From NCBI GenBank assembly GCA_029532415.1, contig JAQOTA010000060.1:1612001-1676000 (forward strand): DNA of 64,000 bases, written 5' to 3'. The position numbers were made by a program, and so were the translations under genes. Below are positions 22,488 through 34,508 of the stretch, in pieces; position 1 is the stretch's first letter; the number at the start of each line of letters is the position of its first letter. The notes beneath the pieces are model-generated. The model saw nothing but the letters and a program-made list of their open reading frames with translations. It searched no databases and was not told where the DNA came from. The DNA comes from Marasmius tenuissimus (taxonomy: Eukaryota > Basidiomycota > Agaricomycetes > Agaricales > Marasmiaceae).

Positions 22488-24502
22488 TCAGACGCGAGCA
22501 TTGACTGTGAACCCCCAGACCGCTAAGCAGACAAGGAATCCACAAAAGACCATCATTCTTAACTCTTCCCCAGCAGCACTGTTCTCCGTGAACAAGCTGG
22601 CTAGGCCTTTCATCCCTTGTTTGCTTCGACTGGGAGATCCAGCTGGTCGCAGATCGCTGATATAGCGTTTTGTTCGGTACGAATAACCCAGACCCATCGG
22701 CCAGACGAATCGGCGGCGTTCGAAAGCTGTCAGAGTAACAGGAAGCCCATGATTATCACACGTAAGTGTGAATGAGCCTGATGCCTTGGTTCTGAGGGAG
22801 AGCGGTAGGAAAGAGACGTAGAATGGGAAGGATATTGGACACTTCATCGGTAGGAAGGTCAGCGTGAATTTCTCGAGACGAGGATTCGCCATTGCTATCC
22901 GTGCCGCGCCCGAAGCTAAATTTTCGTCTCCCGGGTATCGCACTATGCTTAAATGGAGTACACGGAGTTTGGAAAAGCCTCGAATCGTTTTGGAAAAGGT
23001 ATCCTGTCAAAGCGTACTATGAATAGAGAACGCAATGCGGCAAACTGCGGACGTACAATCTGGAAAGATGGCCTATGGCCACAAATTAATTCAAGGTGCC
23101 GAAGATTGGGACAGGAGGCGATGAGGGATTTAAGGAGGTTGCCGCTATCGTACATGGAGTGCAACGTGAACGAAATCTTGAGTTTAGTAAGGGCCGTAAG
23201 ACGTTGTAAGAGACCTGCCACCACGAGCGACGTGACCTCTCTGGTTTGCATGGACTCCCGGAACGTGACTGATTCGAGGTTTGGGTGGGTGTGGGAAAGA
23301 GCTTGCAACTGTTCCAGGGTTCCGGAAAAAGCACGCAGCTTCAGAGCGGATGGTTCTAGTGTGGCAAGCTGATTGTGGTTCGCATTTGCTCTCGATAAGC
23401 TCAAGTCCTCTATGAGGGGATGAGCTTTGAGGAAGTCGATGAAGGAGGTTTGGGGAGTGAATGGTGAACCTAGAAGGCCCTGATGACCATCTACAACGAC
23501 GTCTCCCAGAACGAGTTTCCGAAGCTTCGGCCATCTCCCCTCCAGTATGTGTTGTGCCTCAGCAGGAAATGTAGACACTCCTTCAATTCCAAACTCCTCT
23601 AGATTGGGACACCGTTCCATGAGCATTTCCCAGAAGCGTCGCGACACCGGTCGCTCCTCTGGTTACGTGAGTTCATTAATAATTCGTATCACATGCATGA
23701 GAAAGAAACGCACCTTCGAAGAACATCTCGGGATGGTGCTCGAAAAAGCCCTGCTTCAACATGAACATGAACCCTCGCAGGTCGTTGAAATCAAAGAGCT
23801 GATGGGTTTTCATTAATGCCGGCCCAATATCCCGACATCACGGATCTGCTGACTTACATGGCTGTTCGTTGCAGGAGCGATGGAGCCTAGGCTTGTGCTG
23901 ATGTACTTGAGTCTTGGACAACTGTGGGGAAGCAATTCATGAGAGGGAAATTGATTATGGTCAGCGGACATACACTCACCAAACCCGTAGCGCGAACCAC
24001 ATATCATCGAAATAGGGCAATTCGTCGCAATCCCACGTAAATCGTGATAGAGCATCCAGCTTGAAAGATATAGCACACTCTCTCACAGCGGCGGATGCGG
24101 CTAAACTATCGAAATACTGTGCCTTCGCATTCTTGCTTGAACCGGGGCGGATTACGAGTTCCCGAACATGTCGAGCAATGTCCGGCCGCCGACTGAGCAT
24201 TTGAAGTGTAGCAATACATTGTTCTGGGGAAGTGAGGATGACGACGGCATAGAGGATGGATGAGACACTCGTGAAGATGCGATTATTCTGTGCGATCGAG
24301 ATTAGCCTGTTGAGCGATAGGAAAAAAGCCGAAATGATATACGCACCGTCAGCGAAAAGTTTAACATGTCCATCTTCGAATCGAGATACCCTGCAATCTC
24401 CAGAAGCAAGTCCCCAGGGGCTGCCGCCAAAGTTACTTTCTCTCCAGACCTACGCTGGAAGATGTCGGCTGGCCTTTCATCTGCGACTGATGTTGAGGAC
24501 AT
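22488..24502 (-). CDS. F-box-like protein with leucine-rich region and hydrophobic C-terminal tail
   Basis: The N-terminus has an F-box-like helix set (LAAAPGDLLLEIAGYLDSKM) followed, after an intron, by NNRIFTSVSSILYAVVIL and HVRELVIRPGSS. The rest is a degenerate leucine-rich array typical of the huge basidiomycete F-box family (MERCPNLEEFGIEGVSTF, WPKLRKLVLGDVVVDG, CPNLRHLELICGH). Frames join around 23060-23005 by a 53-nt intron, giving IDTFSKTIRGFSKLRVLH. The C-terminal exon ends in GEELRMMVFCGFLVCLAVWG plus a few residues, a single hydrophobic segment that looks like a tail anchor. F-box proteins recruit substrates to SCF ubiquitin ligases; the target is unknown. At least five exons. Confidence 0.75.
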
Positions 24503-25749
24503 GGTAGATGGTAACGGAACAAGGGAGACAAGATCTCAACGTCCGGCAGAGAACTGAGTGAGATATCCAAGAAACTCGTGGTTAAAAAATGAACAGAATA
24601 ACCAAGATATACAAGGCTGCTAGTCGTACGAGCGTTGTACGACGTTAGCGGTGGTGGTGGTGGTGCGCTGGAAAGATTTAGATTCAAAACGCAAATCCAT
24701 ATAAAGCACTGAAGCACGTGGTGACATCACCGCAATAGGACCGACCGCTATCAGATAAGATAAGAATTAAGATAAGATTGTGTGATCCATCTGATCGTTG
24801 TCATCCTCCGATGATCAACATTTTCTCTACACCGCCAGCACGGCGTAACCTTCTACCCAGTTGATCTGCCCCCACCTCAGGACCTTATTTCCTCCGTCGT
24901 CCGCTCGGGTTTCAAAATTCCGATATCTTCGTCATAAAATGGGGCTCAGGGAGTCTGATTCTTGGTCCCTCAAAGTACTGCGAATACGGAATGGCCTGCG
25001 GCCACTGGTCAATTGCATCTCTGGTTGATTGAATCCCTCCATTTCCCCGCACAATCTTCCTTTGGGGGAACAGACTAGAGGAAGCAAAGAGCGCACGTCT
25101 ATCTGGGGAGCGGCTCCCATAGACTCCCACTCCGTCACACAAGTACTCAAATTGCGCCCGCAAGTCGGAAATCTTGATAACGATCTCATATACATACTCA
25201 CCTTCAAATCGGCGGTCTCTACACTGACATACACCATTTCAGCGCTCGACCGCCCAACCCCCACTCCGACTCCACAGGAGCTTGGCTCAACCCAAAAAAT
25301 CATACATTCACACAGCAACTAAGTTTTTTTCAAGCCAGCTGTAGCACTTTCTAGGGTCCACGTATACTCCTGTGCAATCCATCACGCAAAGTTTTAAGTT
25401 CCCGCTGACTTACGGAAGGCCCGTGCACCATAGCTGTAGCATATCGCGAATGGAATCAGGTTTCTCTCTGGACAGGAACCAAGACGAGCCAGGGCGGCAA
25501 CCGACGACAACGATCGAGCCGAAAGCCTCAACCACCTTCTTCCGCCTTTACCTAGCTTCGGTTCGGAGGTGGCTCTATTCGGATTTTATCGTTGAGCTCT
25601 CCCAGACTCTCCCGCGCACACAAGAATTTCGGAAAATCAAAATAAAACGCTGCTATACACTCATTCGGTAGATACAGTGGGGTATTGTCGAATTATTGAT
25701 GCTGCGAAGCGTCCTCGAAAACGTGTCTAGTCCTTGGAGTGAAAGAATT
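24503..25749. other. Intergenic region upstream of the F-box gene
   Basis: This contains a perfect 7+7 inverted repeat (GTCGTAC...GTACGAC, 24623-24643) and a (GGT)5 tract (24650-24664) about 120-160 bp before the F-box ATG. The rest shows short open frames on both strands without recognisable domains or splice-consistent exon chains. Confidence 0.5.
24623..24643. repeat. Perfect inverted repeat next to a GGT microsatellite
   Basis: Arms GTCGTAC (24623-24629) and GTACGAC (24637-24643) are separated by 7 nt and are followed by five GGT units at 24650-24664. It could be a dimeric regulator site or a small hairpin. No function is shown. Confidence 0.6.
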
Positions 25750-27051
25750 CTAAGCAAACTGTTGTAGCATGAGGCCACAAACGAAGGAGATCGTCATAGC
25801 AAGGACGACGGATGCTTTGATGGTCGAACCACCGTTTCCACCGCCACTAGACCCACCACCAGGGGCATTAGGTCCATCTGCATTGCCGGAGCCACTAGTT
25901 GTCGCGTTCTTGGCCCCGATATACTGCAGACCGAGGTCGGTTATCTTTCCTGAAGGATCCATCAAAGCGTCACCCTGAACAAGGCAAAGCACAGTAGAAG
26001 CTAAATACCAGGAAGTGACCATCGAAAGTAGAGAGACCACATACCTGATTGACCCCTTGCATGTCTCGAAGGGGGCCGAACCAGGAGTACCTCTCGACCC
26101 ACTCGGTCTCGTCCATGAAAGATTGAGTCTTGTTCAGGAAGAGATTGATATCGTCCTGGGAGCATTGTTTATTGGCCTGGTTGAAGTTCTGACAAGCCCA
26201 TTCTGTTACCCAAATGGGCCGCTGGAACGTATTGTGGTGATCTTCAAGATATCGTATAAAGTCGGTGGCGTTGACGTCGTAGTAGTCTGTTCGGTGTCGC
26301 TTGAGCGAGACGAGATCCTGTGAGATTGATAGATAGCTTGACGTACGAACTACGATAAAGTCCACGGTACATCCTCCACCGCAAGCTTCAAGGAAGTCTT
26401 GGATCCAGATCTTCCCTGAAGGCGCGCTAGACGGCGCTGGACTCCCGAGACGAATGCCTTGGGCACGGAGAGGCTCCAGGTACTTCTTCCACATCTCAGC
26501 GCCCTGCTGTGGCGTAAGGTTAGACTGCCCTTTTTCCTGGGGTCTGTCAAAAGAAGGTAAATCCTCATAAAGCGTGGAAGGCTGCTGCTGATCTTACTCG
26601 TTCATGCCCAGTACGTGCAAGACCTTGAGGTCGGAGATTGTTTGATTGATAGTCGCGGTGAACTCATCGATCTGTCTCTCTCCCCAGAGCATTGGAACAT
26701 ATTCAATGTCTTCCTTCACACCTCCCGTCGGAGACCAGGAGTAGTACCTGTCAGGGGGAGAGATGAGTCGTGTAACTAAATGCAGGTGAAGATCATTAGA
26801 CCTCACCAGGACACTTTCTCAGTCGAGAGGAATTGTTTGATGTCGTCGCTGTCGCCGTTGGGCCACGCGAGTCCAGCTTTGGTCGTGTTGGTCACGGCAC
26901 GAGCTCTCGCGTCAAGTTCGCGAGAATAGAGAGAGGCTGTAGGAGACGCGAAGGCAGGTGCAGTCACCCTCTTCAACAGGTAGCAATAGAAGAGAAGTTT
27001 GAAGAAGAACAGGGGTTTAGAGTAGTGTGGCGATGTCGTCGTGAAAGGCAT
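25750..27051 (-). CDS. GH128 beta-1,3-glucanase-like glycosidase, probably GPI-anchored
   Basis: An N-terminal hydrophobic stretch (KPLFFFKLLFYCYLL) serves as signal sequence. The catalytic core reads KAGLAWPNGDSDDIKQFL, VSWYYSWSPTGG, VLHVLGMNE|PQ (acid/base Glu of the NEP motif, codons split by an intron) and RPIWVTEWACQNFNQ (nucleophile Glu). This is the Asl1-like TIM barrel of GH128, which cuts beta-1,3-glucan in fungal walls. The C-terminus has a Gly/Ser/Asn-rich linker and a terminal hydrophobic segment (VVLAMTISFVCGLMLQQF), consistent with GPI attachment, so cell-wall remodelling is the likely role. About six exons. A TATA-like box lies some 50 bp upstream of the ATG. Confidence 0.88.
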
Positions 27052-27097
27052 AATGGGTCGTGAATTGTGGTGCTAGTACGCGAAAGGTATCTCAGGG

Positions 27098-27105
27098 CTT
27101 TTATA
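27098..27105 (-). promoter_or_regulatory. TATA box of the GH128 gene
   Basis: The minus strand reads TATAAAAG here, 47-54 bp before the GH128 ATG. This close match and spacing suggest a very short leader and inducible expression. The 315-bp gap 27052-27365 is a divergent promoter shared with the plus-strand gene to the right. Confidence 0.5.
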
Positions 27106-27365
27106 CTTGGAAAACACGCCCTTGATGAATGCCATCATAGAGCCACCGGATCCACAAGCAACGAGGAGCCAATGTCAGCCCAGGTCGGGCCTGTGTTGAG
27201 AAAAACACAGTGGAACTCGGTAAGGTCGCCTTGGTTTCTCAGGAACAATCACGAAGCGACGTCAGTGGCAATAAGCGCCAAGAGGCACGTTGACGCGTCT
27301 GTTGAGGCGCGTACTAAGCGCCCACCTTCTGTTGGTCGACCACCACCCGCTCTTGCTTGCTTGCT

Positions 27366-30300
27366 ATGAATGTTACACGTAACGAGGATGTTGCCCTCCA
27401 GGCTCACATCAGAAATATTCTACGCGACTACGCGGTTCAGCACCTCACTTATAATTATCTTGATTTCACTGAGCAAGCGGTGACTGAGGTGCGTCGTACT
27501 CAAATCATCCCAACTGGTCTGGCCCTTACTTTGCACAGATACTGTCACAATGTCTCCGTCAGGTTCCCTTATCGGATTCATACTCTCTGCGACTACCCGA
27601 GGAACCATTCGAAGCTCTATCCCGGACTCACAAACTGGGCACACTGTCTCATTACGAAGAAACGTTCAAAATGTCACCCGATGTGCATCAGTTGTTCCGC
27701 TGTCAATATCAGAAAATCTTCGCCAAAGTATCAAAAAGCAAAAGTGAACGAGTCATTTACGATGATGATTGTAAGGTCTATCATATATTCTGGATTCTTG
27801 GATGCTCATGCGAGATAGACTGCCATTTCCCTGAAGAATACCTTCCTGAGGTTCTGTCACGACAAGCAAGGCAACAGACCCCGAAACCAGGAGCCAACAC
27901 TCTTGTCTCATCTCTGCCGACACGACCTTCCGATTTCCTCCTGTCGAAATCAATCGGCCTCAAGCATGTTTCTAACTATCATGGGGAAAGTGAACTTTTA
28001 GATCAAGACAAGATTTTGTGAGTCCTGCGGTACTTGACACACGTCGAAGTTACTGAAATTTACTGAGAAACGCGACCTGGGCTCTGGACTCGGATCTGTT
28101 GAAGGACGTGAACGAGTATCTGAAGTCGACTGCCGCGCTCTCATATCCCGGTGCCGCATACAAGAATCAGTATCTAGAGCCGTCTGCCAGGAAGAACTCG
28201 CCTCCCTCAGAAAACAAGTGGCCACTAGATCGAGAGTTTACGCCGATATTTTCTCGATCATCGAGGCCTGGCACAAGGAAGGCTCTTGCTGATGACGCCA
28301 GCGAAGAAGGAAACAGGAGTGTCAATCCCAAGTCTGATCGTTCTCCTCCTTCGTTCAAGGTACCTTTGTCGATGAGAGACCTCGCAACATTGCCTGCAGA
28401 CGTAAAGGTGTTTAAGGAAGAAGAAGACGAGATGTACAAACAGAATCTCTTGCTCGTGAACGGTTGGGGTGGGCTTGAGCTTCGCTTTCCCAAGGCCGGC
28501 TAGGTGGCTGACATACGTCACCAGAAACCTACAACTATTCATCTTCACCCGACCGCGGCACTCCAGCCTCAACGCCTAGTTCAACTCAGGGCAGTGGTCA
28601 GATTGATGAACTGTTCTCAAGGTTGTCATCCCCCGAAACGGATCCTTCCTCTATGGACTTTCCCAAGATGGGTTAGTCTTCTGTACTGGACTACGAGGGC
28701 GAAGCTTTAAACTTCAGACTTTAGACTTACCTGCTATCGCCCGTTGTCACCGAGTCACCGGAGCGCGCTCAAGAGCAAAGATCCGGCCTCACGGTGCAGA
28801 CAAGAGGTAGCGCTCATATCATGTTTAGGTTGCTGCTGATCAACGTTACAGTCTCGCAGCATTTCTGCTGAATTCGTTGCCGCCTCCCGGAGAGCTGCAT
28901 GTACCAGTCGCTCAGGAACAACAGAATGGCGACGACAAACGGGCTGATTCGATGGTCGGACGAGCGACCTCATCGATCCTCGCTACTGTTGACAAGGGCC
29001 CCGATACTTGTGCGGAGGAATCCGACCTACAGGCTCTCTACGGACACCTTCTTGTGGACCCAATGGGCTTTATACTGAACGAGAAACTCGACCATAACGC
29101 GATGCTGATGGATGGTGCGTTCGCGTCGTTGAACGTTTGCGAGACCCCCTTACTGATCATCAATAAAGTTCCTCGACTTCCACCACCAAACGAGCACTTT
29201 ACAAATGATATGCAGTTGCCCATGAAACTCTCCGATTTGGTGAAAGGGAAGAAAGTGCAAGCTCAGTTGCCGTCTCCCAAAGCCAACGATCCCAGACAGT
29301 ACGGTCCCCAAATACTCAAGAAGGCCAAGGGAACGCAAGCGGCAACCCTTGTCTTATCCTGGGTGTAAGTCACTAAACCTGTCTTCATCCACTTCTACGT
29401 GACGATGCTTTTTGCACTTTTGTACAGAACGTTCAGTGTGCAAGGCCGCCTTCCGACGCACATGGAAGTGCTCGGGGTGACCGCATCACAGCTCATCGAC
29501 GGAGACGATCTCAAGAACTGTTTATCCCAAGCACAGCTCGAAGATGGGGTCGCTGAACTTCTCGGAAGCCTGAATGCCTTGACCTGCTCGCCAGACACCG
29601 GAGACATTCTTGAGGTCTTTGAACGCTTTACAGATACTCGAACAGAGGACTCGTCTTTGGTGCACGGGGGACCAGATCTATACGCTTCTGATATCATTTT
29701 GACGAGGGAAGAGAGGCGAAGGCTGGCTGGCTTGGATACGAGCGGTCTGATGGAAGTTGACAATCGCCCCAAATTTACTGACGAAGACGATAACGAGACT
29801 CAGAACCTTTCGCAACGGAAAAACATTCAGGATGGTCTCAGCCGGGAACAGCATGATGATGAACCAGAGGAAGGTAGTAGCGACAAGGAGAACGAAGATC
29901 CCATGCGATATCGCGATCATTCTCAAGATTCGGAGAGGCCTAGGAAGCGGACTCGGTTGGACGAGGTGCTCGAGAATGCGGATGACTCTGGGATTGCTTT
30001 TGAGCTTCCAGAGGACCTGTGGCCTGAGCCAAGCGGGGGGTTGGAAAGGAAGATGAGGGAACACTGTCCTGACGGTTTGGATCGCTTCCTGTACGACGTA
30101 ACTCAAGATGAGCAGCCTGTGACAATCTGGGGTCTGGAAGAGATCGGTCAGCTGGCCGAGAACAAAGATTACTACACAGATAGCAATCAGATGCCGGTGG
30201 ATCTGGGTTTGAATGACCGCTACGAGGGCTCCGGGAAGGACTCGCACCCATTGCAGGACGACGACTTCCGACCATTGTGCTTCGATTCGCAGCCCGTCGG

Positions 30301-31586
30301 ACAGGAAATCTCGGGGGAAGGAGGTCCAAAACAGTTCCCCCTTCCATCTGCTGGTACGCTGCCGCCTGAGTATGAAGCAGCTTCTGTTCCTACCCCTATT
30401 CCGTCTCGTCTGCCGGATTGCTCACCTCCGAATATGCCTATTCCAGCTGGTAACGACGTCGACCATCTCCATATCGCTGCTGGCATCGCCGAGTTTGCTA
30501 AACTTCGCGCTCAACGCCTGCGCAACGATCCTCTCTCGCCCATCTTGGAACCCGTCAACACAAAGCAACCTTCCCCCTCTAATAACCCTACTCATTCTCA
30601 TGATGAATGCCGCACTGCTGATGCACCATCTAACTCTGAGAGTAGCCCGCCTTTGGATTTGCTCAGCCAGAACACAATTCAAATTCCGTCATCGTGGATG
30701 CCTCCTACATCGGCTCATTGGTACCTCGCCTCCATGCAACTCGTCCAGAAACAGATCCTCATTCGGTATTTGCGTTCGGAATCATGTGGCGTCGGAATAG
30801 TTGAACGCGAAGACCTTAACGGTGTTGACCTTATTCTCGATCCTCACACTGCTGTCATCTACGTCAATCTTCGTGCTCTACCTTCTCAATGCGAATCTGT
30901 CGTGGCAACCCTATCTGAGCAGTCCTGGAGATACTCTCGGCTTTTCGTGGTCTTCGAAGCGTATCCCCCATCCTGGTCCTTCAAGTCTGTAGCATCCGAG
31001 AGGGGTGATTCAGAGGCCCTCAACGTCTACACCCCACCGGTCATCAAGGCTATTAAGAAACTGAGGAGGGACCTGTCCATCGCAGAGGGATGCAACAACA
31101 AGAGAAACTCATGCAAAATTTTCGAAGCATTCGCTGGAGATGTGGAAGCGGCTGCAGTACATACTCGAAACTTTGGTGATATCGTGGCGTCGGACGGGAA
31201 TGGCAATCCTATTCTTTGGGGTGACAGGGATTGGCTTGAGGGTGATGTTTCGGAGGTAAGCTCTCGATGGGCCTGGTGAGTGCCACTCGCTGATCGTACT
31301 TCGATTGCTTTGTAGGACGAGGCTGGACTAGCTGTTGCGGATGGCATGAATCATTTTGCAGCAGTTGTAATTCTATGCCAAGTTGGTGTACAGGACGTCT
31401 TGGACATGCAACCTAAAGAAAGGATTTCTTTGTTTGGTCCCTACGTAGGAAACGAAAGAATGGTGCGTATTCTGAGGTTCACGAGAAAGGTTATCCTGGA
31501 CTGATTGATTTCTCCAGCAAACACTAAACAACTTTATCGAGAATCGACTACAAGTTCTTAAAGACACCGACGATCAGGCTGAGTAA
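27366..31586 (+). CDS. Putative ZIP2/SHOC1-like meiotic crossover protein (XPF-related, catalytically degenerate)
   Basis: A large protein (roughly 1,200 residues) starting MNVTRNEDVALQAHIRN. The first intron removes a tract after YLDFTE, and the frame resumes ILSQCLRQVPLSDSYSL. The middle is charged and Ser/Pro-rich, with an acidic stretch and the basic motif RPRKRTRLDEVLEN. The best-conserved-looking part is C-terminal: CGVGIVERE, VDLILDPHTAVIYVNLRA, SWRYSRLFVVFEAYPPSW, NVYTPPVIKAIKKLRRDL and MNHFAAVVILCQVGVQDV. The pattern resembles the XPF-type nuclease fold without the ERK catalytic signature, as in SHOC1/ZIP2, which stabilise meiotic recombination intermediates. This assignment rests on recalled family pattern only; other XPF-like fold proteins are possible. 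The gene itself is well supported by its long coding exons. Confidence 0.6.
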
Positions 31587-31695
31587 ATTATAAGCTTTGC
31601 TTGCTCACTTTCACAAAAGACCGAAATCGTATTACCCTGTACAACGAATGCTCTGTATCTATTACCGTACAAACACGACTAATTGCACACTTGTA

Positions 31696-34212
31696 CTACA
31701 ACTTCTTGACACTATCGATGAACGCCCGCACCTTCTCGAGGTCTTTCGCTTTGCCGTCTGCGGTCTCCACACCTCCACTGACATCAACGGCCCAAGGTTG
31801 GACTTGAGCAATGGCATCCGCTATATTTTCCGGCTTCAGCCCACCAGCTAGTATGATGGGAAGGGGGTATTTCGATGGCACAGATGACACCTGTGTAGCC
31901 TCCTTGGCATGACCATTCGCATTCTGCCTATCCTCTTCCCCATTCACTGTGACGGGAGGCTCATCAGTGCCATTCTCATCCTGTACGTCGGCTTTGTACA
32001 GCGCTGGGTCTACCACCAACTCTCCTGCGTCGACAATACGTCTGGCAAGAGCTAAATCCACAACCTTTCCGCTTCCACCGGTAATTCCACTACCGTCGTT
32101 TCGTATCGAGTCGAGCAGCACGAACTCATGCAACCCAGGTCGAGTGATTCCACTCAAGTCCGACGCATTTCCAGTTACGTGGCAAACGCGTATGACGGGC
32201 ACTGGGATCTGGTTCGCCATCTCCACGGGTTCTCTCCCATGCAACTGGACGATATCCAGTTGGCAGTGAGACACAGCGTGAAGTATAGTCGGTAAAGGAG
32301 CGTCCTGGAAAACACCGACGAGCAACGGTCGTGTGATTGTCGACGAGAGACGCGTTGCGTGTGACGTGAACCACGGCGCGTTGAGGGATTCGTCGTCAAG
32401 GGAGAACGGTGATGACGGCGTTGGTCGAGTGGCACGAACCGCGAGCGAAATCTCGCGAGCAGTATCGAAGTCGACGTATCTGCTGGACTTTTTGACGAAC
32501 AGCAGGCCGATCATATCAGCACCAGCTTTTGCAATGGCCAATGCCTCCTCCTTTCCTCGAATACCGCAGATCTTCACGAGAGGCGGTCCAGAACTCCAGT
32601 GACATGATGGGGGTGCCGGGTCGGGAAGGGAGAAGAGCTCGTGAATGAATGCGGCTGGGTCCGGTGCCTTCATCAGACTCTCGCCAATGAGAACACCACT
32701 GACGCCCTCAGAGGCGTACTTCTTCACGTCCTCCGGAGTCGAGATCCCACTGAGGGCGCAAAGAACAACACCCTTGTCCTTGGTCATTTCGACCAAACGA
32801 CTAGTGATAGACATGTCCACCTCGAAGTCGTGTAAATTGCGATTATTCACGCCGATCACCTTCGCAGGAAGCGAAAGGGCGAGTTCCATCTCCTTTGCAT
32901 TGTTGACCTCCACGAGGGGCTCCATGCCTAACTCCAAACTATACTCGTAGAGATCCCGCAAGAGCTTCTCCGGTAGCATGCTGACTATCAGGAGGATAGT
33001 GTCAGCCCCCCAAACTCGTGACTCCAGCACCTGGTATCTGCTGAGAATGAAGTCTTTCCTCAGGATAGCAGGTCTGTCAGGCAGGCTGGCGACTGCCATA
33101 CGTGCGTGGAGCATGTCCTGAAGAGATCCGAGGAACCACTTCGGTTCTGTAAGAACGGAAATGACATTGGCACCTGCTAAGGCGTATGTCAAGGCTTGTG
33201 ATGCGGGTGAAGTAGCGACCGATATGAGGCCGCTCGAAGGTGAAGCACGCTTGATCTCTGCCAGTAGAGCGAGACGAGAGCTGTTCCGCTCAAGTCGTGG
33301 GAGTAGCGGTATCTGGGGAGGGGCAATGTTGAGTGAAAGCAAGGTCTGTAGGTCGGCGAGTGTTGCACCAGGTGTCTTCTGAGCTTGGGCAACGTCGGCA
33401 AGGCGCTGCGTCTGTATCTTGCCGAGAATAGAAGGCACACGGGAGTTCTTCAATTTAGGAGCAGCGGGGTCGACGTGGAAAGGTGGTAGGTTGTTGTCGA
33501 GAACTCTCGATTCGGGGTTATCCTCCCAAAGACCTCCCCTCAGTGTGAGGAAGTTCCGAATGAGTTCGTCCCCTCCGTCACTAAGGATACTTTCTGGATG
33601 ATATTGGACGGCCTCGACGGTGTATTTGCGATGCCGGACACCCATAATCACATTTGACTCCTCAGTCACTGCGGTAATGGCAAGATCGGGAGGCAATGTC
33701 GTGAGCGAGGCACTGAGGGAATGGTATCGAATGGATTCAATTCCCTGAGGAACTCCCTTGAAGCAGCCTCTGTTATCATGCTTTATGCGACTGGTCTTTC
33801 CGTGCATGATTTCCCCTGCATATCTGAAGTGAGACGAGGCAACAAAACGGTCAGCATCAATCAGTCAGTCGACCAAACACTTCACTCACCCAATTTGACC
33901 ACCATGCAGATCTACCAGACATTCCAAGCCCATGCATACTCCGAGTACAGGCACTTTCCCCTCAAAATATTGGATCGCATCCTTCGATATACCCGAGTCT
34001 TCTTGTGGATTTCCGGGGCCTGGCGATATGACGAGCGACTTGATTTTGAGCTGAGGAAATAGAGAAGGGTCGATGGCATCGTTTCTAATGACGGTAACTT
34101 CAGCACCTGCTAAACACAGTTGCTGGTATAGATTCCACGTAAAGGAATCAAAGTTATCGATCATGAGCACATCGAGCTCGCCAGCGAGAGCGGTGGGTAA
34201 AGAAGTAGACAT
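31696..34212 (-). CDS. TRP1: Trifunctional tryptophan enzyme: anthranilate synthase glutaminase / IGP synthase / PRA isomerase
   Basis: Three domains in the fungal TrpG-TrpC-TrpF order. (1) Class I glutamine amidotransferase: [34 protein letters not shown], catalytic Cys in [15 protein letters not shown], catalytic His-x-Glu in [12 protein letters not shown]. (2) Indole-3-glycerol phosphate synthase: LLAEIKRASPSSGLIS, ISVLTEPKWFLGSLQDM, RPAILRKDFILSRYQV, GVNNRNLHDFEVD, GVLIGESLMKA. (3) Phosphoribosylanthranilate isomerase: LVKICGIRGKEEALA and IILAGGLKPENIADAI. A single intron interrupts the amidotransferase domain after LHGGQI; everything downstream is one long exon. About 770 residues, the usual length. 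The gene catalyses the first (glutaminase partner), third and fourth steps of tryptophan synthesis. It converges with the ZIP2-like gene, 109 bp apart. Confidence 0.97.
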
Positions 34213-34508
34213 TATTGGGGAGTAAAAAATGAAGCTCGGCCAGGGGGCAGGCTTTTAGATGGAGGGAAAGCGCAGAGCCTTTTGACTTGCGGCCTAGGGG
34301 TGAATCCGAGTCAAGTAACCCCTCAACAAATTTGATGCGAATTTCGAGCCAGCACCTCATTCCCACGAAACCACCAAGTACACAAATTGCAAGCGAGATT
34401 TATATGTTAATTAATCATTCTATGGTAGTTAGTATCTCTATACCTATCCAGGTATGCCCAAAAGATTGTTCTTCCCGATGAGAGGACAGCACAGTATCTA
34501 CAGCACGG

